The notes under the pieces were generated by a model, which saw nothing but the letters and a program-made list of their open reading frames with translations, made no database searches and had not been told where the DNA came from. A DNA stretch of 64,000 bases from Siphonodentalium dalli (lineage: Eukaryota; Mollusca; Scaphopoda; Gadilida; Siphonodentaliidae): the NCBI GenBank assembly GCA_032622095.1, contig CP136061.1:122152754-122216753 (forward strand). Direction: 5' to 3'. Below are positions 45,952 through 56,911 of the stretch, piece after piece (within the stretch, counting starts at the first letter, position 1; each line of letters opens with the position of its first letter). Position numbers and translations under genes: made by a program.

Positions 45952-46796
45952 CACGTTCACTGCCGAAAACCAATGGGTAATTCCATCCCATATGCCGACA
46001 TGGGATTTGATGTTTTGCCGATAGTAGATGATATTTTACGTACGTATGAGTAATGGTTCGACCAATATCGGGTCATATGATGCTGAAACATGTTATAAGA
46101 CTACTACGAGATAACTCGTAGTCGGCACCCGGGACGGAATTTATTAACGTTTCATCCCTGGTGCCAGCTACGAGTTATCTCGTAGGTAACTACAATTACA
46201 TTGTCAGTGTCTTAGATGACGAAGAGTGCTATACATGTACAAGCATATCGTATGTAAGACATGGTAAATTAATTTATATATGATAATTGGTACAGACTAC
46301 GTCGAATAAGACGTCAAAAACATAATATGTATTTACCTACGAGATAACTCGTAGCTGGCACCAGCGATGACCACTGGTGAGTTTCATCCCAGGTGCCGAC
46401 TACGAGTTATCTCGTAGGAACTTTATAACACGTTTTATCTTTCATTTGACCCGGATTTGATTGACAATTTATATATACACAATGTGTCCGGGTATGGTCT
46501 AGTTGCACATGCATCTCATGGTTCAGGGACGTACAGAAGAGGTCCTGGTGAATTGGAGTATCCTACCAAGATTGCTATCTGGACCCCACCCCCTGACCAC
46601 GCTGTGGGAATCGTATCTCAAGCCATCGTAATTATACATATAAAATCGATCAATGGTATCGTTGGGCATGTACTGGCGCATACAACATTGCTTGCGGATT
46701 GTGTTATTATTTATGTGGTATGAACATTACTACGAGTTAACTCGTAGTAGCAGTCCCCATGGAACCGTTAACTCGTAGTGGCAGCGAAAGTGTTAA
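45948..46796. mobile_element. 849-bp TTAA-type element with repeated CTACGAG palindromes
   Basis: Ends TTAACACGTTCACTGCCGAA and GGCAGCGAAAGTGTTAA. Inside, CTACGAGATAACTCGTAG or its reverse form occurs near 46098, 46168, 46338 and 46401. A perfect 18-bp palindrome, CTACGAGTTAACTCGTAG, is at 46731-46748 and a half-site at 46767. A + strand frame (46457-46723) resembles no known transposase. Confidence 0.8.
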
Positions 46797-47360
46797 GATG
46801 ATAAAAGATGGAGGCTTAGTCTAAGTCTGTGAAACACAGGCAAATTTGACATGTATTTAAAACAAAACAAGATTTAGGTGTTTGGAATTGAGAGCTTTGG
46901 CAATGTGATAAAAAAAATTCCATAACTGGGATTTGTCTGCATTATTGCATTCATTCCAATAGTGATCGTATCAGCTCAAATCGGGAGCTCAGCATTGTAA
47001 GGTAATGCACCAGGGTGAATAATAAAATGATAGTAACGATAAAAGATGTCCGTTCAAACACTTCTCAGAGCATGTTTAACTCAAGAGATTCACCCCTGAT
47101 AAATTGGTCCTGCTAATTTGCTATGATGTTGGTAGGATGATGGTGTTAAGAAAAAGTACCATTATTTTTCCTAAATTTGTCAATTTGGCGATGTTTAGCT
47201 TATCCTTCAAGAATATCTATTTTTTAATATTAATCGTTATTACACAAAAAACAGGGATAGCCATCTCAATTATGGCTGGTTTGCAACAACACAGCCATTA
47301 TTAAAATATTTCACATATACATGTTTTTGGATGTTTTCAACATATATTGGCTTTTCCTCT
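46797..47360. other. intergenic, nothing recognised
   Basis: No gene or clear element. Confidence 0.4.
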
Positions 47361-47566
47361 ATAGCTTCCTGAAATTTTGCGAAAACTCTGTGTCTTCCAT
47401 GGGGAGCCTCACATATTTAAGAGATTGCATTGGCCTAACAATATTTACCTTGACCTTGTAAGCCAGTTCATTCTCTTATACATGTGAGGATCCATATATA
47501 AGAGAATGCACTAGCACAGGATCTTTAATGCTGCACCAGTGCAGCTCCTGTCATGAAAGGATTAAA
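47361..47566. mobile_element. TTAA-type MITE, CCCTTTCATGA family, left end lost
   Basis: Starts TATAGCTTCCTGAAATTTTG and ends TGTCATGAAAGGATTAA. Both hairpins are recognisable but shortened. Confidence 0.78.
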
Positions 47567-48615
47567 TAAAATGAATGTGCTTTTTATTTTTAGCTCACCT
47601 GAGACGAAGTCTCCGGTGGAGCTATAGTCATCACTCCTCGTCCATCGTCCGTCCGTCCGTCAACAATTCTTTGAACATCTTCTCCTCTGAAACCGGAAGA
47701 CCGAATTGGTTCATATTTGGTGTGGATGTTCCCTAGGTGACTCTCATTCAGATTTGTTCAAATGAGGTCACTGGGTCAAATAGTTGCGAAGCCAGGGCCA
47801 TAACTCTATTCCTCCATAGTAATTCTTACAACGACTTCTTGTTCAGAACCATTGGGCCGATTTAGCTAATATTTGGTATGGAGGGTCCTTGGGTGACTGG
47901 TGTTCAGATTTGTTCAAATGAGGTCACCCGGTCAATTAGTTGAGAAACCAGGGCCATAACTCATAGTAATTCTTACAATGACTTCTTCTAAAAAAATATT
48001 TGGCCGATTTAGCTTATATTTGGTACAGAGATACCTTGGGTGACTGGGGTTCAGATTTGTTCAAATGGGGTCACTGGGTCAAATAGGGAGAGCCAGGGAC
48101 ATAACTTTAAAAAAATTTTTTTTAATTTTGACCTTTAATTTTTGTTTAGGACACATCACAGCCTCATATTTCTTACCTAGATTTTTCTTAGCATGTTCTT
48201 CATCTGTATGGATTTTGGTATTGTTTATTTAACCCCCTCCACTCTTGTTTTGATATAGAATTCATCCAAGACAGGATTACTCAAACATTTTTCATCTGAT
48301 CAACACCAAACTTGGTATATGAATTTTTGACACTTATATACAGATCAAGTTAAAATATGGGTTTGATCCGATATATTTTAACAGAGTTAGGGCCCTTTAT
48401 AATTCACACCTCTTTGCAATGCACTATTAATTTTTAAGAGAACACTGAAGCCTGTATTATTGAAAAAGCCAATTTATCATAGTGTGGTCACCTGATACTC
48501 TTGCTGAAGACTGCTTGCTTCAGACCAGTTTACCATCTGTCATTACAAGACATGACATTAGCTAAACAACTATTCTACCAGAGTCTACAAGGAATAGTCC
48601 ATTGTTCATTTCTCC

Positions 48616-48752
48616 AAGCCTGGACATAGTGTGTCTGACATTTGCAGAATGTAGTCCCCAGATGGTGAATTTAGTGTTGCTACCCCATACAACAGGCTAG
48701 CATCACCAAATACACCCTCAATTACCTTATTCTGCTTAGGCCTCATCTTCTG
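48616..48752. mobile_element. foldback element fragment, GCAGAATGAGGTCCCC family
   Basis: AAGCCTGGACATAGTGTGTC and one hairpin; the rest is lost. Confidence 0.68.
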
Positions 48753-49132
48753 GGACAATTTTTTTTTTCAACATGTTTTAAAATTTGAAATAAAGTGACA
48801 CCATTATATATAACATCTGCAGAGTTATGAAACTTTACTCTTTAATGAAATTATGGAAACATTCCACCCTCCCCCACCCACATGGCCCAGGCCCAACCCT
48901 GCCATCAACCAACATCCCTTCCAAGCCATATCACCTCTCAACTTAATACCTCTTCTCACCACAGAGGCATATATATCTGTAAAGGTACAGGTCATTAATT
49001 ATATAAACTGGCCAGATGACATGTATTATTCTAATCTAAACATATCTGTAGCAATTTAACAAAAAACTGGTGCTTCCATTGTTAGGTGATGACTGACATT
49101 CAATGATACTGTGAATGGCTTTGATTTCTTCA

Positions 49133-49684
49133 AGTCCGGAAATAGTGTGTCTGACATTTACATAGTGAGGTCCCCAGATGGTGAATTTAGTGTTGCTACC
49201 CCATACAGCATGCTAGCATCACCAAATACACCAGCCAGGGACCTAATTCTGCTTAGTCCTCATCTTCTTGGAAGTATCCTAAGTATCAAATTGACAGTTT
49301 GATTTAGTCACTTTTTCCACCTGTTCAGTTTCAATGTCCCCCTAATTCGCAGAAGATAAATGCATAATTGAGGTGCTCAATGGGTGTGTATCACCAACTT
49401 CAACTGTAGGACTTCATTGATTTAGTCACTTTTTTCCACCTGTTCAGTTTCAATGTCCCCCTAATTTGCAGAAGATAAAATGCATAATTGAGGTGCTCAA
49501 TGGGTGTGTATCACCAACTTCAACTGTAGGACTTCAATCTGTTCCTTGGTTGTATTGGCCATTGAGGCCTAATCAGATTGAGGATGAATTTGGTGATGCT
49601 AGCCTGCCTTACAGAATATTGTCATTAAATCCACATTTTTGGGACCTAATTCTGCAAATGTCAGACATACTAAATTCAGGTTTG
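49133..49684. mobile_element. foldback element, GCAGAATGAGGTCCCC family, with duplicated spacer
   Basis: AGTCCGGAAATAGTGTGTCT to GTCAGACATACTAAATTCAG. The spacer TGTCCCCCTAATTYGCAGAA, ATTGAGGTGCTCAATGGG is present twice in tandem (about 116 bp apart). Confidence 0.72.
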
Positions 49685-49756
49685 GCCATTTCATATTATT
49701 GTTTTAATCACCACTTATCCAGATGAAATCATACGACTAATATTCAAAGAAAAATT

Positions 49757-49778
49757 GGGGGGGGGGGGGGGGGGGGGG
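49757..49778 (+). repeat. poly-G tract
   Basis: G run of about 22 bases between two foldback elements. Similar tracts occur at 19268, 28330 and 35089; a poly-C tract is at 63128-63142. Confidence 0.85.
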
Positions 49779-49807
49779 TATATATTGGATTAAATTTGTC
49801 TTCTATC

Positions 49808-50228
49808 TGGCATTTGCAGAATGAGGTCCCCAGAGGGTGAATTTAGTTATGCTACCCTGCACAGCAGTCTAGCATCACCAAATACACTAGCCAGGGTCCT
49901 CATTCTGCTTAGGCCTCATCTTCTGGGAAGTATATAGGCACTTATTAAATTGACATTTTTACTTACTTTAGCCCTTCTGTTTAGTTTCTATATCCCCTAA
50001 TTTGTGAATATAAAATGCATAATTGAGGTGCCCAATGGGTGCACATCACCAACTTTAACTGGAGAACTTCAATCTAATGCTATGTCTCCCATAGCAGTTG
50101 AGGCCTACACAGAATGAGGTCCCCAGAGGGTGAATTTGGTGATGCTAGCCCGCATTGCAGGATTGTGTCATTAAATTCACCCTTTGGGGACCTCATTCTG
50201 CAAATGTCAGACACTATGTTCAGGCTTG
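49808..50228. mobile_element. foldback element, GCAGAATGAGGTCCCC family
   Basis: GGCATTTGCAGAATGAGGTC to GTCAGACACTATGTTCAGGC. The second hairpin (50112-50205) is well conserved. Confidence 0.75.
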
Positions 50229-51381
50229 TCTGTTCGAATATTATGTTCTTAACCACCAGTATCCAGTTGAACTCATTATACCCTGATTTTGCAAAGAAAA
50301 CTTGGGGGGTATATTGGATTGAATTTGTCAGTCTCTATGTCAGACTGTTCTCCCATCCATTCATCTGTCATTATGTCTCTATCCGTCCATCAATTGTTTT
50401 CTTCTCCAGATACATATTAAAGACCAAATGGGTTTATATATTTAGGTGTGGATGTCCCCCAGGTGACTCACATTCAGATTTGTTCAAATGAGTTCATCAG
50501 GTCAAATAGGTGAGAAGTCAGGGCCATAACTCTTTCCTTCCATAGTAATTCTTAAAACAATTTCTTCTCAAGAACCATCTGGACTATTTAGATTATGTTT
50601 GGTATGGAGGGTCCTTCGGTGACTGGGGTTTAGATTTTTTCAGATTTGGGGTCATTTTAGGAAAATCAGTTCATTTCAACTCTTAAAATCTAATGTCTGA
50701 AATTACCAAATGAATGGATCTCATAGATGGGGATTCACGTTTGTTCAAATAGGGGCGGAGATAAGAGATTTAATTATCAACCAGCCACCCTACCTGTGCT
50801 CCGGCGGAGCTATTGTCATCACTCCTCGTCCATCCATCGTCTGTCCGTCCATCCGTCCGACAACAATTATTTGAACATCTTCTCCTCTGGAACCATAAGA
50901 CCAAATGGGTTCATATTTGGTGTGGATGTTCCCTAGGTGATTCTCATTCAGATTTGTTCAAATGCGGTCACTGGGTCAAATAGTTGCGAAGCCAGGGCCA
51001 TAACTCTTTCCCACCATAGATTTTCATAATCAGATTTGTTCAAATGAGTTCACTTGAAATAGTTGCGAAGCCAGAGCCATAACTCTTTCCCTCCATAGTA
51101 TTCTTATAGTTACTTCTTCTCAAATACCATCAGGCTATATGGGTTCATATTTGGTATGAAGGATCCTTGGGTTCAGATTTGTTCAAATCAGGTCACTGGG
51201 TTAAATGTGGGCGGGGCCAGGGACATAACTCCAAATTTTTTGTTTTAGATTTAACTCTTTAGATATCTACTTCTTTTAAAGTGATTATGAAAAGTTCTGA
51301 CTGTTGTGGTCTCCAGAGTCCCAGTCTTATCAGTCTTTGCAGTCTGGTGAGCGACCCCACAGTCATTGACTGTCTTGTTCT

Positions 51382-52446
51382 TGAAAGCATCAATTTGCTC
51401 CACCCGCATCATAGCAATTGACCAGGAAACACCAACATTAGCAGGACCACTTGACCAGGGTGAGATTGGGAATTTGAAATTTAAGACTGCTAATTTGGAC
51501 ATAGTTAGTTTTCTTCACAAAAATGATCAACAGTGACCAAAGACACATCTCAATCCTTGATTATTTCAATACCACTGCAGGCAGTATTAATGATTGTAAC
51601 CTATTTATTAAAAATTTAGTCCATAAAGTAGGAATTTAAATCACCCTTGTATGGTACTTCAGTTTTAGTGACAATCACTTGATGCTGAAATTTGAGCCCA
51701 ATTAATCCCCAAAATGAAAGACAATGAAAATCAATATATAACAGAAATATTTTATTTATACAGATGAATTTAACATATGCATAAAACAATTCCCCACATA
51801 TTGACAACACTGTATAAAGGGAGGTTCACTGAAACAAATCATGGCTGTTCATTTTAAAAAGAAAACATCACAGCCATCGTAATCTAGTAGAATCAACTAC
51901 CAACTGTGAATTCCACTCCCAACAATGTACTATTTAAAGTTTGGTCGTAATACATTGGTTCGCAGATAATTCTGACTGAATTATTATTATTGCATAAAAC
52001 TTACTCCTGATAACATTCAGTAGTTAATGTATTGGATTTAAATTTCTATGTGGAAAATCTGCCAAAATCATATTTTTATTGTAGAAACGTAACTTTTGTT
52101 TTGAACACACACGGCTCAATTGTATATAATTTGCCTGTTACTATATAAGTGCTGAATTGGTCATTATCACAAGTTTTTGGATATCTAATTATCCAGGTTT
52201 GCAAAATTGGTATTTTAGTAACCAGGCTAGGGGGAAATTGGTTTTTTAAATTATCCATTTAAGGCAAATCTCTCTCATTCTGTGTGATTTAAATGTTGTC
52301 GTATAGTTTAATTTGAGACTTTGACCTTCGAAGATTTTTTTTATTATTCTGATGAAATACTCACAGCCTCTATTAGCCATATTGGCAAACTCGAGAAAGT
52401 CTATAGAATTTATAATAAGTGTCTCATGGAGACTACAGTAATGCCC
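51382..52446. other. intergenic, includes a degenerate repeat motif
   Basis: No gene. 52150-52250 carries GTGCTGAATTGGTCATTATC and AAAATTGGTATTTTAGTAAC, phrases that recur through 52-58 kb. Confidence 0.4.
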
Positions 52447-52600
52447 TATAAAAATAAGCAGACACCAGTAATACAAGTGCAGAATGGGTGCAATTTATTG
52501 GAGGGAAATGCTCAGATAATAAGTTCAATATCAAATGACCATACATTTGTTGAACTTATTTTCTGAACATTTCCAATGGGTAACTACTCTTCAATGAGTA
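52447..52600. mobile_element. TTAA-type MITE fragment, CCCTTTCTATACT family
   Basis: AAAAATAAGCAGACACCAGT to CTTCAATGAGTA matches 35860-36006. It is followed at the same base by a TA-flanked MITE, as in the copy at 35768. Confidence 0.8.
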
Positions 52601-52806
52601 TACAGTAGTGCCCTAAATAATCTACTCCTTAACCACAGCAGAATTATGGGTAATTTTTCAGGATTTTATTTGGAAATATGGCTTAATTGTTGCCATTCAT
52701 CGGAAAGCTCTTAGTGAGAGCTTTCCAAAGAATGGCAACAAGCCATATTTCTGACTAAATCCTGAAAAATTACCCATAATTCTGCTGTGGTTAAGGTGTC
52801 GATTAA
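52601..52806. mobile_element. TA-flanked MITE, right terminus lost
   Basis: TACAGTAGTGCCCTAAATAA. Full left arm, centre CTCTTAGTGAGAG, right arm up to GGTGTCGATTAA. Confidence 0.86.
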
Positions 52807-53143
52807 ATCTGGGTAGTTTTGTATCAATTTTAGTAAACCTAGGAAATAAAATACCAATTTTGCGTTAACTAGGCTGAATTGGTGGTCATTGTCGTTTTTT
52901 TTTATTTGTTTTTGTTGTGATGAAAATAAAAAATAACTGCCTCCTGTAATAATATTTATAAATTTACGATCAATGATGATGATGATCACTTAACTGAATG
53001 AGAACTGAACTGAATATTTCCCTCCGTCACTTTAAATCTTGTTCATATTGTGATATTTGATTAAGCTGGGTATCTTTTATCACAATTTTGGGCACCTGGA
53101 TAATTTTATCACAAATTATCAGTGAAAGTGACCAATTCAGCTG

Positions 53144-53364
53144 TAACCCTTTCATGACTAGAGCTGCACTTGTGCCGCATTAAAGATTCTGTGCCAGTGC
53201 ATTCTCTCATATATGCAAGTCTAGGGAACCTCACATATATAAGAGAATGCACTGGCTTACAAGGTCAATGTAAATATTGTTAGATCAATGTTTTCTCTTA
53301 TATATATGTGCATTGGCACAGGGTTTTCGCAAAATTCAGAAAGCTCCAGTCATGAAAGGGTTAA
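53144..53364. mobile_element. TTAA-type MITE, CCCTTTCATGA family
   Basis: GTAACCCTTTCATGACTAGA to CAGTCATGAAAGGGTTAA. The right TTAA is shared with the next element. Confidence 0.82.
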
Positions 53365-53634
53365 CCTCTTCATTGCTGAATAGCGTCATGATGTCGTGTG
53401 CGGGGGTGTTTGTGTTCTGTCCATTTTCCATTAGATAAATATAATGGGAATCTCACAAAGAGCATAACAGTGAAATAGGTTGATACAATGACTGGTTCCA
53501 ATGCACTAATTTCTTAGTTCCAGTTATTGTTAATGAGCGACCACTAGTGTCTGTACTCAGTACGCATGTATAGCACACAACGTGACATTTTACGTCCATA
53601 CATAGTATGGATGTTCAGCAGCCAAGAGGTTCAT
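53361..53634. mobile_element. TTAA-type element, CCTCTTCATTGCTGAA ends
   Basis: TTAACCTCTTCATTGCTGAA to TTCAGCAGCCAAGAGGTTCA, an inverted pair with the right TTAA mutated to TTCA. No coding frame. It is the only copy seen here. Confidence 0.6.
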
Positions 53635-53745
53635 TAGTACCAATAACCGTATAACGACCAATTCAGCATTACTAGAATTCAGTTGTCTGAACTGGGAATG
53701 TAAACAAAGATTGGAATGTGGACAGTGTTCCCATGAAATATATCT

Positions 53746-53751
53746 TTATTT
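53746..53751 (-). terminator. candidate polyadenylation signal (AATAAA on the - strand)
   Basis: TTTATT on the + strand within ATATCTTTATTTACAT, about 140 bases beyond the stop of the candidate exon at 53891-54037. Confidence 0.35.
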
Positions 53752-53890
53752 ACATATTATGGAACAATACATATAAACAATTCAATGAATGAAAACACTA
53801 ATTGGCTGGCTAGAATCATTAATAAGTATTTGTGGATATAAAAATAAATAAGTTAAGTGTGCCCTACCTGGATCAAGAAGAAGCACCATA

Positions 53891-54037
53891 TTAATAAATA
53901 TATAACCATTCAAAATTCAAGCATGAGTCGGAATGGTCTGGAACAATACTGAACTGTTCCGTATCATAAGAGCTGAATGTGTTTGAGTGCTTGGGCTGAT
54001 TCCGTTCATTACGCAAGTGTGGAATGGGTAATTTATC
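53891..54037 (-). CDS. candidate 3' terminal exon, unknown gene
   Basis: On the - strand a strong acceptor (CATTCTTTTTTCCCCAG) ends at 54038. It is followed by 48 open codons in phase 0 beginning DKLPIPHLRNERNQPKHSNT and ending with TAA at 53893-53891. The composition is hydrophilic and protein-like, with no domain recognised. Surrounding sequence is unique rather than repeat. It lies 5.5 kb downstream of the Shank stop on the same strand. It could be an alternative 3' end of that gene or the last exon of another gene; the phase differs from that of the Shank exon. It could also be chance. Confidence 0.3.
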   Translation of the reverse strand, partial: DKLPIPHLRNERNQPKHSNTFSSYDTEQFSIVPDHSDSCLNFEWLYIY

Positions 54038-54979
54038 CTGGGGAAAAAAGAATGGAATTTTTGGTGGCCGGAGTAATCTAAAAATATCAAAGTTACAACT
54101 GCAAATAAAACAAATTGTTTTATTGAGGAAATTTGACAAAACCCATTTTAGGTGTGTCGAACAGACAAATACTTAGACAAATGAGCAAAAATAACTGATA
54201 TTCACAATGAAACTAACGAGAATGTTGACTATCGAACAATAAAATATACCTAATTTTAGAACAACCTTGACATGAAGTATCTAAAACTTTGGATAAATAA
54301 TTTTAACTGTCATCCAATTGAATTATGTATTTATGAATTATATAATCATGACAAATTATAAAAATAAAATTCATTTAATTCTTGATAAATAGTGTCCATG
54401 TGATTTCTCAGTTGACAATCTACGCAGGGAAAGTGACGTCACATTACAATACATCCGAATTTACACCACATTGGCCGTAGGTGTAGCGAGCATATTTACG
54501 CCCGATCATTCCAATCATTGTCCAATTTGCATCAATCTCATTACCCTTCGTAGCTCAGCGTAATGAATGGAATCCTCCTGTGGACAACCAGAGAAATTTA
54601 TGCTTGATAATTGCACAAGGCTCCTCAAGCTAAATACCCTTGACAGGCTGTTGATAAAATATATTATTTTCAATGGCAAATATTTTACCTGAAAATCACT
54701 AGTCTTGTTTATCGATGCTTGAAAATAAAGATCTTGTGAGAGTGGAGTGAATCAAACTAAACTGGTATTAAAGTGATTAACCGGGCCATCAGATAATGCC
54801 TGCTAGATGAACCTAGAAATTAACTATTATTTCTTTAAAATCCAAACAACATCAGCTGTACTATTTCAGAGAACTTATTGGCTTAACTGCTGGTCCTGCT
54901 GAACCACTTATAGATTTCATAGAGTTATCTTTCCTGCATAACATGAACTTGCCATATGACCAACTTTCATGCATTTTGT
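54038..54979. other. intergenic unique sequence
   Basis: No element recognised. GTGACGTCAC at 54432-54441 is a perfect CRE-like palindrome. Confidence 0.4.
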
Positions 54980-55210
54980 TTAAAGAGCCACTTAATTTTC
55001 TAATCACCAGATAACATTATATACAACATATTCCACATTATATACCATTTGAAAGAGGAAGCTCAAAAACATTGTATTATCAACTGATCTGGTCGAATAA
55101 ACTGGGAACATGTTGTTTTTGTTCTGTGCGTAATTTTGATCTGGACTGTACTGTAAAATCTATTATTCTCAATGGAAGGGGAATAACTATCTCTTAATTA
55201 GTTTGAATTC
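54980..55210. mobile_element. TTAA-type element, AAAGGCCCACTTAATTTTCG family, right-truncated
   Basis: TTAAAGAGCCACTTAATTTT, then GAAAGAGGAAGCTCAAAAAC and GGGGAATAACTATCTC as in 57897-58366; the right end is absent. Confidence 0.72.
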
Positions 55211-55639
55211 TGTTTTTTTTGCAAGACATTATAAGATGGTGAGTTCGGCATTTAGTGCTATATAAAGCCTGACCATGTCGGCCCTGAAATAATCCAGTTA
55301 CTCAGAAGCTGAGTTAAAGAGTTCTTGGTTGCAATAAGATCAGCTTATATATTATTCAATTTTCATATATGCATTCTGGCACCGTTTTTAACAACACACG
55401 CAATTATGGTCTCATAGATGGAATGAAATTCATTTCCCCATTTTAACTGGAAATTTCGAAGTGACGATTTCATCAGCCCTGGTAATGAAGGTCTTGATAT
55501 TCTCAAATGTTTATAGTCCCAGACGGTTCATATACATTTTGGAATATACAGGTATCACTCAATATGAGGATGGGGACCATAATGTTTTGGTGTTTTAAGA
55601 TCAGAAGAGACGCCAGCATTAATTGGTCGATGACATAAT

Positions 55640-55839
55640 AATCAATGTGCCCAATGGGTGCACATCACCATCTGAGAACTAAAATCTGAGTCTAGGTCTC
55701 CCATAGCAGATGAGGCCATGCAGAATGAGGTCCCCAGAGGATGAATTTGGAGATGCTAGCCCGCTGTGCGGGGTAGTGTCACTAAATGCACACTCCGGGG
55801 ACCTCAATCTGCAAATATCCAGCACCTTATTTTGAGGCC
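55640..55839. mobile_element. foldback element fragment, GCAGAATGAGGTCCCC family
   Basis: The spacer phrase GTGCCCAATGGGTGCACATC, then one hairpin with arms GAATGAGGTCCCCAGAGGAT and CCGGGGACCTCAATCTGC. Confidence 0.7.
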
Positions 55840-56238
55840 AAAGAGTTACCAGCTCTAATTAATCTAAATTAATATGCTGATAGTCAGAGGTATGATATAA
55901 TCTGTAGCCACCTATATATATGAAATAAGTCGATTATAAATTCAAACTAAAAACTACTTAATTACCAACTGAAGATTAATTAAATTTGCGGACCAAATGC
56001 TATGAACTGGATATATGTATGGGATAGATTAACGGATGATGGAAATAAATTTGCCCCAAATTAATGTGAAGAATTTATAAATGACGATGTTCTGACCGAT
56101 ATATTTATATAATGGCACAATATTTCTTTCTAGCACTGAAGAAAAATGTGTAAATAGACCATGGAAGCATCACTGCTGCGAATAATTAAATATCTGTTAT
56201 ACTGTAATGAATATTCATGAGGATGTAGAAGCTAGGTG

Positions 56239-56753
56239 TTAATAAGGCTGAATTGGTCGTAATCTCATGACTTTGGATGACAAATTACCCATGTTCTTTA
56301 ACCCTTTACCCAACAGAAGGGCCCTGTGCCAATGCATTCTCTTATATATGCGAGTCGACCATAGGTCGCCTCGCATATATAAGAGAATGCATTGGCTTAA
56401 CACATTAAAAATTATAAAATTGTTAAAGAATGTAAGAAAAAATGGTAAAAAGTGTTAAAAAAAGTTTTTTTTTAGGCCAATGCATTCTCTTATATATGCG
56501 AGGCGACCTATGGTCGACTCGCATATATAAGAGAATGCATTGGCACAGGGCATAACTGTAACTATCACAATGTGGTCAAGGAGCCGGTTTCAATGATATC
56601 CATATTTGTATGGTTATATTGAGACAGACCGAAGATATTTTAGGCTGTTGAAGCTTTATTTGGCCGGTTTTGGCCGGTTTGTTGGGTAAAGGGTTAATAA
56701 GGCTGAATTGGTCGTAATCTCATGACTTTGGATGACAAATTACCCATGTTCTT
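56239..56753 (+). repeat. 59-bp direct duplication flanking a TTAA-type MITE
   Basis: TTAATAAGGCTGAATTGGTC to ACCCATGTTCT occurs at 56239-56297 and identically at 56694-56752, exactly bracketing the MITE at 56298-56697. It is far longer than the expected 4-bp TTAA duplication. Confidence 0.88.
56298..56697 (+). mobile_element. TTAA-type MITE with two hairpins, CCCTTTACCCAACA family
   Basis: 400 bp, nearly identical to 12510-12899 (which lacks GGCTGTTGA near the right end) and to the inverted copy at 56912. Hairpins at about 56330-56396 and 56478-56544. The high identity suggests recent movement. Confidence 0.92.
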
Positions 56754-56911
56754 AAAATTGGTATTTTACTATCCACATTTGTCGACATTGAAACAAAATA
56801 AAGCCATGAAATCATGTCAGCACATGACAAATTAAAAATGGACGTGTTCATGACGTGCTCCCTTGACAGTCTTGATTCAAGACACAGAAAAAGTTGAGAA
56901 TCTTCTGTCAA

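Larger units (their letters stand above)
47591..51381 (+). repeat. composite dispersed repeat, third and longest copy
   Basis: It begins TAGCTCACCTGAGACGAAGT and ends CAGTCTGGTGAGCGACCCCA, CAGTCATTGACTGTCTTG. 47591-48130 is near-identical to 15334-15890. 48820-50690 matches 33560-34740, with an internal tandem duplication (GATTTAGTCACTTTTTCCAC at 49302 and 49419). Nested foldback elements are at 48616, 49133 and 49808. A second CGGCGGAGCTATTGTCATCA head at 50802 begins another unit. No coding frame. Confidence 0.8.

Noticed and set aside
46457-46723. An 88-residue frame inside the 849-bp TTAA element as a transposase remnant
   Set aside because: No catalytic motif or zinc-binding pattern of piggyBac or another transposase could be seen; it is too short to judge.
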